A stretch of DNA of 64,000 bases, taken from contig JACRLZ010000002.1 in the NCBI GenBank assembly GCA_016235125.1, positions 620,001-684,000 on the forward strand, read 5' to 3'. The position numbers were made by a program, and so were the translations under genes. This document shows positions 15,942-23,757 of this stretch, piece by piece (position 1 is the first letter of the stretch; each line of letters opens with the position of its first letter). The notes below the pieces were generated by a model. The model worked only from the letters and a program-made list of their open reading frames with translations. It searched no databases and was not told the origin of the DNA. The stretch is from Sphingobacteriales bacterium. GTDB lineage: Bacteria; Bacteroidota; Bacteroidia; Chitinophagales; Chitinophagaceae.

Positions 15942-17648
15942 TTATTTCAGCTTTTCAAAATTTATATAATAATTCCTGCTTACATCTTCTATTCTATAAT
16001 TCAGGGGCAGCTCTGTTTCCTGCCAGTTGGTTTTAGGGCTTATCAGGAATCCTTTGCCGGTTCCAATGAGGAGGGGCATGTCAAACCCTTCCACACAATT
16101 ATTCCAGCGATATTTCAATTTTCTGCCCTCCATCTTATATTCCAGTACAGGAATTTTTGTATTCCGCAGATACTGATCGAAAATCTTTGACAGACCCATT
16201 CCTGATTCTTTAGAGATATAGTCTTCTACGTCTTTTGAATCAATGGTACGGTGATAGAACTCCTTGTTCAGCCCCCGCAGAATTTTTCTGAACAAGGAAT
16301 CATCATTAATCACCTGTCTTATCGTATGTAACATGTTGGCGCCTTTGTTATACATATCGCCGCTGCCTTCCTTGTTTACTCCATACAGGCCAATTACAGG
16401 TGTGGTGTTACTTATGTTGTTTCTGATCCCCAGCACATATTCATCCGCCGCTTCTTTTCCATAATAGTATTCAATAAATAATGCCTCTGAATACATAGTG
16501 AAACCTTCATGTACCCACATGTCGGCAATATCATTGGTGGTAATGCTGTTGCCAAACCACTCATGTCCGCTTTCATGTATAATGATATAATCCCATTTCA
16601 ATCCCCAGCCGCTGCCGGAAAGATCAGAACCAAGATAGCCGTCTTCGTAGTGATTGCCATAAGCCGTTGCGCTTTGATGTTCCATTCCGAGATGAGAGGA
16701 TTCCACCAGCTTATATCCATCTTCATAAAAAGGATAGGGGCCGAACCAGTATTCAAATGCCTTTATCATTCTTTTCACATCCCTGCCGAATTGTTTTTTT
16801 GCTTTTTCAAGATTGTAATCAAGCACCCAGTAATCCAATGAAAGATTTTTCTCCGTTTCCCCGATATAGCTGTCTGAAAAATTCACATACTTGCCGATGT
16901 ACGGAACAATATCGTAATTGTTTATAGGGTCTTTTACCTGCCATGTATAAAGTACCGAACCATTATGCTGATCTTCCTTAGAGATCAGTCTTCCATTTGC
17001 AACAGCCACCAATGTATCCGGAATTTTTACCTGTATAGTGGCACCCTGGTCAGGCTCATCACTCTGATGGTCTTTACAGGGATACCAAACACTGGCGCCA
17101 AGTCCCTGGCAGGCCACCGTCATCCACGGACGTCCTTTTTGGTCTTTGGTAAATATCCAGCCACCATCCCATGGCGGATAAACTGCTTCACGGGGCTTGC
17201 CGTGATAGTAGATAAGGATTTTATATAATGTAACAGGTATTTTCCTGCTCAGCGATGTTTTGGCAGAAATAAAATTGTAATCACCAAAATCAATGTAATA
17301 CACATTGCCGTTGCGGGATAATGAATTTATTTTTTTGCCAAAGAAAATAATACTGTCAATTTCCAGGGGCTGTTGCAGGTCAATCTGCATCTTTTTATTT
17401 TTTCCGTCGGTGTTTACATCAAATTCAATTCTATTAGATGCGCTGATGGTTTTTAATTTGTAATCAGGAGCTACATAGATGTTATACGAAACTACATTCC
17501 ACCATTCTCTTTCAGGAGTAATGCTTCCGCGGAGTGTATCTTGTAATGTGAGCTTTCCTCTTTTGTTAAGCGGCTGTGCACAGGAAGAATTCAGGAGGCA
17601 GGTAGTAAGAATAATTATTATGAATGACTGAACAATGTATTTGGTCAT
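15942..17648 (-). CDS. M1-family metallopeptidase, exported
   Basis: This 568-residue zinc aminopeptidase-like protein has a signal peptide with a possible lipobox (LLNSSC). The zinc site is complete: HESGH, then the glutamate 18 residues later in WVHEGF. The substrate-anchoring tyrosine lies in DMYNKGANML. The GAMEN exopeptidase motif is replaced by LGMEHQSATAYG, common in the Bacteroidota branch of the family. It probably trims peptides in the periplasm or at the surface. It diverges from the peptide-binding lipoprotein gene across 32 bp. Confidence 0.88.
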   Translation of the reverse strand: MTKYIVQSFIIIILTTCLLNSSCAQPLNKRGKLTLQDTLRGSITPEREWWNVVSYNIYVAPDYKLKTISASNRIEFDVNTDGKNKKMQIDLQQPLEIDSIIFFGKKINSLSRNGNVYYIDFGDYNFISAKTSLSRKIPVTLYKILIYYHGKPREAVYPPWDGGWIFTKDQKGRPWMTVACQGLGASVWYPCKDHQSDEPDQGATIQVKIPDTLVAVANGRLISKEDQHNGSVLYTWQVKDPINNYDIVPYIGKYVNFSDSYIGETEKNLSLDYWVLDYNLEKAKKQFGRDVKRMIKAFEYWFGPYPFYEDGYKLVESSHLGMEHQSATAYGNHYEDGYLGSDLSGSGWGLKWDYIIIHESGHEWFGNSITTNDIADMWVHEGFTMYSEALFIEYYYGKEAADEYVLGIRNNISNTTPVIGLYGVNKEGSGDMYNKGANMLHTIRQVINDDSLFRKILRGLNKEFYHRTIDSKDVEDYISKESGMGLSKIFDQYLRNTKIPVLEYKMEGRKLKYRWNNCVEGFDMPLLIGTGKGFLISPKTNWQETELPLNYRIEDVSRNYYINFEKLK

Positions 17649-17680
17649 AGTATGGTTTGTTGCTGTAAATTTAAGGCCTG

Positions 17681-19324
17681 ATGCCCAACCTGAAAGTTAA
17701 AAGTGATTATTGGTTATTTCTGCTGACGATGATTGCAGTCATTACCGTTGCAGGATGCTATCGCCCGGGCAAGAGCAAAAAGAAAATATTTCATTACAAT
17801 GAATTTAATGGCATAGCATCGCTTGATCCCGCCTTTGCTAAAAGCCAGGCTACCATGTGGCCGGCACATCAGTTGTTTAATACGTTAGTTGAAATAGACG
17901 ATAGCCTGCACATAAAACCATCACTTGCAAAAAACTGGGGGGTTTCAGATGATCGAACTATTTATACTTTTCATTTAAGATCAGATGTTCTTTTTCATGA
18001 CGATGAAGCGTTTCCCGGAAATAAAGGAAGACCACTGATAGCGGCAGATGTGGTTTACACATTTAACCGCATACTTGATAAGCAAACAGCCAGTCCCGGT
18101 TCATGGATATTTAACCGCAAGGTTGATTCGCTGCAACCTTTTGCTGCAATCAATGACAGTACTTTTCAGTTGAAACTGCTAAGACCTTATAACCCGATAC
18201 TCGGTATTCTTTCCATGCAGTATTGTTCTGTTGTTCCAAAGGAAGCTGTGGAAAAATACGGGACTGATTTCCGCCGCCATCCTGTGGGTACCGGGCCCTT
18301 TCAATTTGTAGCATGGGAAGAAGGACAAACACTGGTGCTGAAAAAAAATCCAAACTATTTTGAAATTGACAGTATGGGCAGGAGGCTTCCTTATGTTGAC
18401 GGAGTAAAAGTTTCTTTTTATGACAGCAAGGCCACTGAATTTCTTTTATTCCGGCAAAAACAGCTTGAGTTTATCAATGATATTGATGCTTCATTTAAAG
18501 ATGAAATTCTGACCAAGCAGGGAGAGCTTAGAACTGACTGGAAGGGAAAGTTAGAATTGCAGGTGAATCCCTACCTGAATATTGAATACCTCGGAATATT
18601 GGTTGATACGGCTAATGAACTGCTGAAAAATTCTCCAATGCGGATAAAAAAGATCCGGCAGGCTATCAATTATGGATTTGACAGAAGAAAGATGGTTTTA
18701 TACCTGCGCAATTCATTGGGCACGGCAGCGGAATCAGGATTTGTGCCTTTGGGTCTGCCTTCATTTGATTCATCCGTGGTGAAAGGATATCATTATGATC
18801 CGGTCAAAGCAAAACAACTTTTGATGGAAGCCGGTTATCCTGATGGAAAAAATTTACCCGCCATAAAACTGCTTACAATTGCCATCTATGCTGATATGGC
18901 AAACTTTATTGCAAAACAGTTAAGCGAATCAGGCATACAGGTGCAGGTGGATGTGGTGCAGAAATCATTATTACTCGAAATGACGGCATCATCCCGGGCA
19001 TTATTCTTCCGGGGAAGCTGGATAGCCGACTACCCGGACGCAGAAAATTATCTGTCAGTCTTTTATTCAAAAAATCCTGCGCCGCCTAATTATACCCGGT
19101 ATAAGAATCCTCAGTTTGATGAACTCTTTGAACAGGCAATACGGGAAACCAATGACTCATTGCGCTATAAACTTTACCAGCAGGCCGACCAGGTGATGAT
19201 TGAGGATGCTCCTGTGGTTCCATTATGGTATGATAAAGTGGTGAGGCTGGTGCAGCCGGATGTAAAAGGCTTCAGACCCAATGCATTAAACCTTCTTGAA
19301 CTCAGATGGGTTATTCTTGATTAA
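17681..19324 (+). CDS. Peptide-binding lipoprotein, SBP family 5 (orphan)
   Basis: This 547-residue extracellular solute-binding protein of the DppA/OppA family has a lipobox ending VAGC (about residue 26). Typical landmarks are LDPAFAKS near the N-terminus, DVVYTFNRILD, RHPVGTGPFQFVAWEEG, KKIRQAINYGFDR and a C-terminal APVVPLWYDKVV. No permease or ATPase genes are adjacent, so it either uses a transporter encoded elsewhere or acts as a scavenger. It diverges from an exported peptidase across 32 bp, which makes a joint role in peptide use plausible. Its end overlaps the convergent gene by 14 bp. Confidence 0.88.
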   Translation: MPNLKVKSDYWLFLLTMIAVITVAGCYRPGKSKKKIFHYNEFNGIASLDPAFAKSQATMWPAHQLFNTLVEIDDSLHIKPSLAKNWGVSDDRTIYTFHLRSDVLFHDDEAFPGNKGRPLIAADVVYTFNRILDKQTASPGSWIFNRKVDSLQPFAAINDSTFQLKLLRPYNPILGILSMQYCSVVPKEAVEKYGTDFRRHPVGTGPFQFVAWEEGQTLVLKKNPNYFEIDSMGRRLPYVDGVKVSFYDSKATEFLLFRQKQLEFINDIDASFKDEILTKQGELRTDWKGKLELQVNPYLNIEYLGILVDTANELLKNSPMRIKKIRQAINYGFDRRKMVLYLRNSLGTAAESGFVPLGLPSFDSSVVKGYHYDPVKAKQLLMEAGYPDGKNLPAIKLLTIAIYADMANFIAKQLSESGIQVQVDVVQKSLLLEMTASSRALFFRGSWIADYPDAENYLSVFYSKNPAPPNYTRYKNPQFDELFEQAIRETNDSLRYKLYQQADQVMIEDAPVVPLWYDKVVRLVQPDVKGFRPNALNLLELRWVILD

Positions 19325-19961
19325 GTTTTTTCAGAAGCTTTCTTATTTCATAGATCTTTTTCTCACAGATGTTCATCAGGAATGCAGGAGTAATTACAGA
19401 GAATGGGTCTATTCGTGGAATATATGTGTTTACCGGTGGCGCTTCCTGTACCAATCTCCGGCCCACAGGTCTTCCCAAATTGTTATATACTGTTTCATAC
19501 CTGTAAACGGCATTTTGCGGCAGGGTGCTGAATTGCCTGGTATAGGTCATTGTTTCTTCTGCCGAAACAAGACGAAGTGATGAAACAGGTTTGTTCATGC
19601 TATCGCTTACAAGCAATGCAGCGTTGAAATTATAGTTGAATGAGAAAGTGTAATGTGGTATTGAACCAATTTCGATCGGTGGACTGGTTTGCTGGTTGCT
19701 GATAATGAGAGAATCAATAACCAGTTTTACATAGTAAGCTGCTTTTCCTTCGGTAGAAAAATCCCTGTTCTTAAGTTCGTCAATGGTTTGAGACAAAACA
19801 TCCGTGACAGCTTCGATAAGTTTTGGCCTGTTCCATTCTTTGGGTAAATCCAGCCGGTACCGGTCAGGGTGATAAAACAGGCTGTCAGTGCGCTGAGGAA
19901 ATGAACATAGCGGCAGAACTATCACCAGTAACAAAAATTCTATTTTGTACCGGAAGTCCAT
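19311..19961 (-). CDS. Exported protein of unknown function
   Basis: This 216-residue protein has an N-terminal hydrophobic segment (about residues 8-22) consistent with a signal peptide. No known domain is recognised. The middle has alternating short strands (HYTFSFNYNFNAALLV) and the C-terminus is basic and helical (ICEKKIYEIRKLLKKLN). It overlaps the convergent SBP gene by 14 bp and is 46 bp downstream of msrA, so it may be co-transcribed with msrA. Confidence 0.55.
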   Translation of the reverse strand: MDFRYKIEFLLLVIVLPLCSFPQRTDSLFYHPDRYRLDLPKEWNRPKLIEAVTDVLSQTIDELKNRDFSTEGKAAYYVKLVIDSLIISNQQTSPPIEIGSIPHYTFSFNYNFNAALLVSDSMNKPVSSLRLVSAEETMTYTRQFSTLPQNAVYRYETVYNNLGRPVGRRLVQEAPPVNTYIPRIDPFSVITPAFLMNICEKKIYEIRKLLKKLNQE

Positions 19962-20007
19962 AAAAGACTTATTTGGTATAAATCTACATCAATTATGCTT
20001 AATTGTT

Positions 20008-20679
20008 CTAATGCAATTCTGTTTTTAATTTGTCTTTAAACACTTTTCTGAATTTATCAAGTTTTGGCCGTATCACTATCCTGCAATAAGGATTATTACC
20101 TTCATTGTTTTCAAAATACTGCTGGTGATAATCTTCTGCGGGATAGAACGTAGTGAAGGGGGTGATCTCGGTAACAATCGGGTTATTGAAAGCGCCGCTT
20201 TTGTCTAATTCGCCTTTATATTTTTCAGCTTTTTCTTTTTGCTCCGGGTTATGATAAAAAATGGCGCTGCGATATTGCGTACCCACATCTGCTCCCTGGC
20301 GATTCAGTGTTGTGGGGTCATGCGTTTCCCAGAAAACTTCAAGCAGTTCATCAAAACTGACCTTTGCAGGATCATAAACGATCTGCAAACATTCTGCATG
20401 GCCTGTTTGTCCTGTACATACCTCTTTATAAGTTGGATTTTTCGTTTGCCCTCCTGAGTAACCGGATCTGGCGCTGATAACTCCTTCGAGTTCTTCAAAG
20501 ATGGCTTCGGTGCACCAAAAACAGCCGTTGGCAAAGGTGGCAGTATCTGTATTTGTTGTACTTACACTTTGGCCGGTTTTATTTTTACTATCCATTGTTG
20601 TTTTATTGTTGGTTGATTGCTGTGCACAGGAAATTAAACTGGAAAGTCCTATGATAGCAGAAATTATTAGAGGTTTCAT
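20008..20679 (-). CDS. msrA: Peptide methionine-(S)-sulfoxide reductase, exported
   Basis: This MsrA domain of about 170 residues follows an N-terminal extension with a lipobox-like ISC (Cys18). The catalytic motif GCFWC (Cys53, Cys56) and the family runs GYSGGQTKNPTYKEVC, TGHAE and FYPAEDYHQQYF are all present. It repairs methionine-S-oxides in proteins; the signal sequence places it outside the cytoplasm. Together with the cytosolic MsrC, both stereoisomers are covered in different compartments. Confidence 0.95.
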   Translation of the reverse strand: MKPLIISAIIGLSSLISCAQQSTNNKTTMDSKNKTGQSVSTTNTDTATFANGCFWCTEAIFEELEGVISARSGYSGGQTKNPTYKEVCTGQTGHAECLQIVYDPAKVSFDELLEVFWETHDPTTLNRQGADVGTQYRSAIFYHNPEQKEKAEKYKGELDKSGAFNNPIVTEITPFTTFYPAEDYHQQYFENNEGNNPYCRIVIRPKLDKFRKVFKDKLKTELH

Positions 20680-20903
20680 TGTTGCCGGGTATTAACGATT
20701 GTAAAATTGCTGCAATTTATTTCAACTGCCAATGCCTGTTCTGTAAGCCAGATGACATTCGGGAGGATTTTCATTTATTATTAACGGATAACATACGTAT
20801 GAATGTGCTTTGCAGTTTTGTATTTTATGCTGTAGCAATAAAAAAGCAAAGCTTTACGGGGGCTCCGCACGGTATTTAATGATGTGTAACCCAATACTAC
20901 TTT

Positions 20904-20915
20904 CCTGCCGGCAGG
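20904..20915. repeat. Short palindrome CCTGCCGGCAGG
   Basis: This perfect 12-bp palindrome lies in the msrA/CBS intergenic gap, just past the CBS stop. It is the same type as the in-gene copy at 26059-26078. Confidence 0.5.
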
Positions 20916-20925
20916 CAAGGTCGGG

Positions 20926-21354
20926 TCAGCTTTGAATATAGCTCTGCAGATGGTTGATGGTTTCTTTCTGTGCCAGGATGGTTTCTTTCACCACATCACT
21001 CATCGATACGATGCCGGTAAGTTTATTATTTTCAAAAACAGGCATGTAACGGATGTTTTGTGCAGTCATCATTTCCATGCAATAGTCAATGGTGTCTCCG
21101 GGTTTGGCAAAAGGTAGATTGGTTGACATGATCTCTGAAACTTTTGTGGCAGCAGAATTTTTTCCCTGCAAAATCACTTTTCTGGAATAATCTCTTTCTG
21201 TTACAATCCCAAGAAATTTCTCATCCTGCATTACAATTACGGCGCCGATATTTTTTTCAGCCATAAGTTTCAATGCATCCAGTACATTGGCTTCAGGAGA
21301 AATCGTAACAGCGTTTCTTGCTTTTCTGGAAAGTAGAGATGCAACAGTATTCAT
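20926..21354 (-). CDS. CBS-domain protein
   Basis: This 142-residue protein consists of two CBS repeats with the usual landmarks: EANVLDALKLMAEKNIGAVIVM and LGIVTERDYSRKVI in the first, GDTIDYCMEMMTAQNIRYMPVF and LTGIVSMSDVVKETI in the second. Stand-alone CBS pairs bind adenine nucleotides and regulate partner proteins. The target is not indicated here; the only close neighbour on the same strand is the PqiA-like gene, 51 bp upstream. Confidence 0.9.
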   Translation of the reverse strand: MNTVASLLSRKARNAVTISPEANVLDALKLMAEKNIGAVIVMQDEKFLGIVTERDYSRKVILQGKNSAATKVSEIMSTNLPFAKPGDTIDYCMEMMTAQNIRYMPVFENNKLTGIVSMSDVVKETILAQKETINHLQSYIQS

Positions 21355-21405
21355 ATCACAAAATTTCCGAATGAAATTTACGAAAAGAATTAACCCGCAA
21401 AAAAT

Positions 21406-21906
21406 CTATTTGTCCAGATTTTGCTGACGGATTTGTTTTCCTGCAACCAAAGAACAGAGCATTAGTAAAACTACTGATATGGCAAAAAGTGTTGTACCGG
21501 CTTCAAGACGGGAGATGATGATATCGGAGTCAAATTTCATATTCAATATCAGCACAGCCACCACAAAAACATCCAGCATAGCCCATTTGTTGATTATTTC
21601 CAGCAGGTTGGCCACCCAATGATGGCGTGGAAACCGGCGATTGGCCAAAGTCAGGATTAAAAAAATATATTTCAGCATTGGAAAGATAATGGTGAAAAAC
21701 AACAGTAGCAGACCGATAAATACTTCCCCTTTGTCAAAAAAATACCGGAAAGAAGTGGCCAGGTAAATGTAATCTATCTTCAATGTAAAAGGGCCAATGC
21801 CAAAGCCGGATTGAAGTAGCGGATACATAAACCCCAGGACAAAAAATATTATCGACGCAACAAGCAGCAACACTGCTATCCATTTTCTTTCAGTGGCCTG
21901 TTTCAT
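21406..21906 (-). CDS. PqiA-like integral membrane protein
   Basis: This 166-residue protein has four membrane segments and matches a single PqiA domain; the run INKWAMLDVFVVAVLIL is typical. PqiA proteins work with MCE proteins in envelope lipid handling in proteobacteria. No pqiB/MCE gene is adjacent, so the role here is open. It diverges from the LacI regulator across 108 bp. Confidence 0.8.
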   Translation of the reverse strand: MKQATERKWIAVLLLVASIIFFVLGFMYPLLQSGFGIGPFTLKIDYIYLATSFRYFFDKGEVFIGLLLLFFTIIFPMLKYIFLILTLANRRFPRHHWVANLLEIINKWAMLDVFVVAVLILNMKFDSDIIISRLEAGTTLFAISVVLLMLCSLVAGKQIRQQNLDK

Positions 21907-22014
21907 AGCCTCAAGTTATTAAGAACATCGGTAAAGTCGCTGCCCTGCCCGGCTATTTTCGTTTATTATTATGGTGGTCAGGCGGGCTTTTTATACCTTG
22001 CAGGTAATTATTAT

Positions 22015-23049
22015 ATGGAGCAGAAGCCTGCGACCATAAAAGAAATTGCCCGGAGACTGAATGTTTCGGTTTCCACCGTTTCAAGGGCATTACACAATCA
22101 CCCGAGCATTGGGTTGCGTACCCGGATGAGGGTGCAGCAGCTGGCAAAAGAACTTCATTACGAACCCAACCTTGCTGCGGTTTCTTTTAAACAGGGCCGG
22201 ACGATGACACTCGGAGTCATTCTTCCTAATCTCGGGGAAGAATTTTTTTCTATGGCCATAAATGGAATTGAGGATGTGGCTACCCGGAATAGCTATACAG
22301 TACTCATAGGTCAATCACATGATGATGTGGAAAGGGAAAAGCAGATCGCTGATACCATGCGCCGTCACCGGGTGGATGGGTTGATAGTATCGCTTTCAAA
22401 AACTACCAGGACCTATGATCATTTTTTGCAATTAAGAAAATATAATATTCCCGTTGTCTTCTTTGACCGGGTGCCTGATCTGCCGGATGCCTATACCGTT
22501 TCATGCAACCTGGAAAACAGTTCGGTGGCCCTGGTTGACTGGCTGGTAAAGCAAGGACACAAAAAAATTGGTTTTATCAAGGGCCCCGACATGATTATTC
22601 AATCAGGCCACCGGCTGGATGGTTATAATGAAGGATTGAAGAAAAATAAACTGAAAGCCGAAAACTCATACATCGTACAAACTGATCTCAGCAAAAAGAA
22701 AACCGAAGATGCGATTCACAAACTGCTTGTATTGAAAAATCCTCCGACGGCTGTAGTTGCTTTTAATGATTATGTAGCGCTGGATGCAATTAAATATTGC
22801 CGCAAACAGGGTTTGAAGATCAACAAGGATATTTTCTTTGTAAGCTATGCCAATCTTCCCGTCACCAGTTATCTGGATGATCCTCCTGTTGCTTCGGTAG
22901 AACAATTTCCTTATGAACAGGCAGAAAAAGCGACTGATATTTTACTTCGGCTGATACAGTCAAAGGGGAGTGATGAAAGTATTCCTCATAAAGTATTACT
23001 GGAAAGTGATGTGGTTGTAAACTCCGAGAAATTAAATCATAAAAACTGA
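22015..23049 (+). CDS. LacI-family transcriptional regulator
   Basis: This 344-residue regulator has an N-terminal LacI helix-turn-helix (ATIKEIARRLNVSVSTVSRAL, about residues 5-25; hinge follows) and a periplasmic-binding-protein-like effector domain. The effector is probably a sugar or a sugar derivative, as usual for the family. No sugar-use operon adjoins it, so its targets are likely elsewhere. The ATG at 22015 directly precedes the helix-turn-helix. Downstream lies the tRNA-remnant region. Confidence 0.92.
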   Translation: MEQKPATIKEIARRLNVSVSTVSRALHNHPSIGLRTRMRVQQLAKELHYEPNLAAVSFKQGRTMTLGVILPNLGEEFFSMAINGIEDVATRNSYTVLIGQSHDDVEREKQIADTMRRHRVDGLIVSLSKTTRTYDHFLQLRKYNIPVVFFDRVPDLPDAYTVSCNLENSSVALVDWLVKQGHKKIGFIKGPDMIIQSGHRLDGYNEGLKKNKLKAENSYIVQTDLSKKKTEDAIHKLLVLKNPPTAVVAFNDYVALDAIKYCRKQGLKINKDIFFVSYANLPVTSYLDDPPVASVEQFPYEQAEKATDILLRLIQSKGSDESIPHKVLLESDVVVNSEKLNHKN

Positions 23050-23101
23050 AACCCATCTCCGCAAGGTTACGAAGGGTGAAAGCGGAGAGTCAGGGATTCG
23101 A
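23049..23101. repeat. Copied tRNA-Ser 3' end (distal repeat)
   Basis: Positions 23068-23101 are identical over 34 bp to 23410-23443, which contain the last 19 bases of tRNA-Ser(CGA) and 15 bp beyond it. Weaker similarity extends left to 23049. The copy stops in the middle of the T-arm, so it is not a functional tRNA. Confidence 0.85.
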
Positions 23102-23107
23102 CATTGT

Positions 23108-23131
23108 CCTCCGAAGCTTTAGCGAAGGAGG
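23108..23131. repeat. Short palindromic repeat, intergenic copy
   Basis: CCTCC and GGAGG arms flank GAAGCTTTAGCGAA. It shares AGCTTTAGCGAAGGAGG with the in-frame insertion in msrC (4439-4468). Confidence 0.6.
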
Positions 23132-23137
23132 AATCAT

Positions 23138-23375
23138 TTACACAAAGTGCTTGTTCCTGAAAGCATATCCGGAACCGGATTTCAAATACTTTTCAAATTC
23201 AAAAGCTTTGTATTTGTTTACAAAAGCACAATAAAATACCAATTCAACCGGAAGTTTTGTTTTTTGTTGTTTGAACATAACCTTTGATATGTCTTTCAAT
23301 CCGAAGTTCTATGTTTTCTGTACAGCCTGTATAATAACTTCCGTCGGTGCATTTCAGAATATAAACGTAGTGCAT
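23138..23375 (-). pseudogene. GIY-YIG nuclease (UPF0213-like), frameshifted
   Basis: From the ATG at 23375 the frame reads MHYVYILKCTDGSYYTGC, the GIY-YIG domain start, through LRIERHIKGYVQTTKNK, then hits a stop. One base removed from the A-run near 23260 restores KLPVELVFYCAFVNKYKAFE and a normal family C-terminus ending RNKHFV with a stop at 23138. So this is a complete UPF0213-type gene broken by a single-base insertion in an A-rich tract. It fills the space between the two tRNA-Ser 3'-end copies, as expected for a small mobile unit that targets tRNA ends. Confidence 0.85.
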
Positions 23376-23389
23376 AAATGAGGTGTAAT

Positions 23390-23443
23390 AAACCCTTCTT
23401 CGCCGAGGCTACGAAGGGTGAAAGCGGAGAGTCAGGGATTCGA
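23390..23443. repeat. Proximal repeat overlapping the tRNA-Ser(CGA) 3' end
   Basis: This is the partner of 23049-23101. It holds the inverted pair CTTCG/CGAAG just beyond the tRNA, then the tRNA acceptor and T-arm half (23425-23443). Confidence 0.85.
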
Positions 23444-23511
23444 ACCCTGGATACCATTGCTGGTATAACGGTTTTCGAGACCGCCCCATTCGGCCACTCT
23501 GGCAACTCTCC
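23425..23511 (-). tRNA. tRNA-Ser (anticodon CGA)
   Basis: This 87-base class II tRNA is read on the minus strand. Its acceptor arms GGAGAGT/ACTCTCC pair, the anticodon loop CTCGAAA gives CGA (codon UCG), it has a long variable arm and the T-loop GGTTCGAATCC; the discriminator is G and CCA is not encoded. Its 3' end is duplicated at 23068-23086. Confidence 0.95.
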
Positions 23512-23524
23512 GGATAAACAAAAA

Positions 23525-23553
23525 TAAAAAAAGCAGCATTTTGCTGCTTTTTT
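23525..23553 (-). terminator. Terminator between the two tRNA-Ser genes
   Basis: AAAAGCAGCA (23529-23538) pairs with TGCTGCTTTT (23542-23551) around a 3-nt loop. On the minus strand a T-rich tract follows, ending transcription from tRNA-Ser(TGA). It implies that tRNA-Ser(CGA) is read partly by read-through or has its own promoter. Confidence 0.75.
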
Positions 23554-23554
23554 G

Positions 23555-23638
23555 CGGAGAGAGAGGGATTCGAACCCCCGGACCTTTTGGGTCAACGGTT
23601 TTCAAGACCGCCGCATTAGACCGCTCTGCCATCTCTCC
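23555..23638 (-). tRNA. tRNA-Ser (anticodon TGA)
   Basis: This 84-base class II tRNA on the minus strand has acceptor arms GGAGAGA/TCTCTCC, anticodon loop CTTGAAA giving TGA (codon UCA), a long variable arm and T-loop GGTTCGAATCC. It lies 43 bp upstream of tRNA-Ser(CGA). Confidence 0.95.
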
Positions 23639-23757
23639 GGCGCAAAAATAGCCTTGCAGGGCTTAATGGCAAAATGAATTCAGCGAATGCAATTCTGTTT
23701 ATCACAAATGTTCTTTGAGTTCTGTTGCACAAAGTATTTTCGCAGTAAATTCTGTTC

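Noticed and set aside
23296-23632. Two overlapping minus-strand open reading frames of 66 and 99 codons
   Set aside because: They run through the two tRNA-Ser genes and are products of the tRNA sequence, not proteins.
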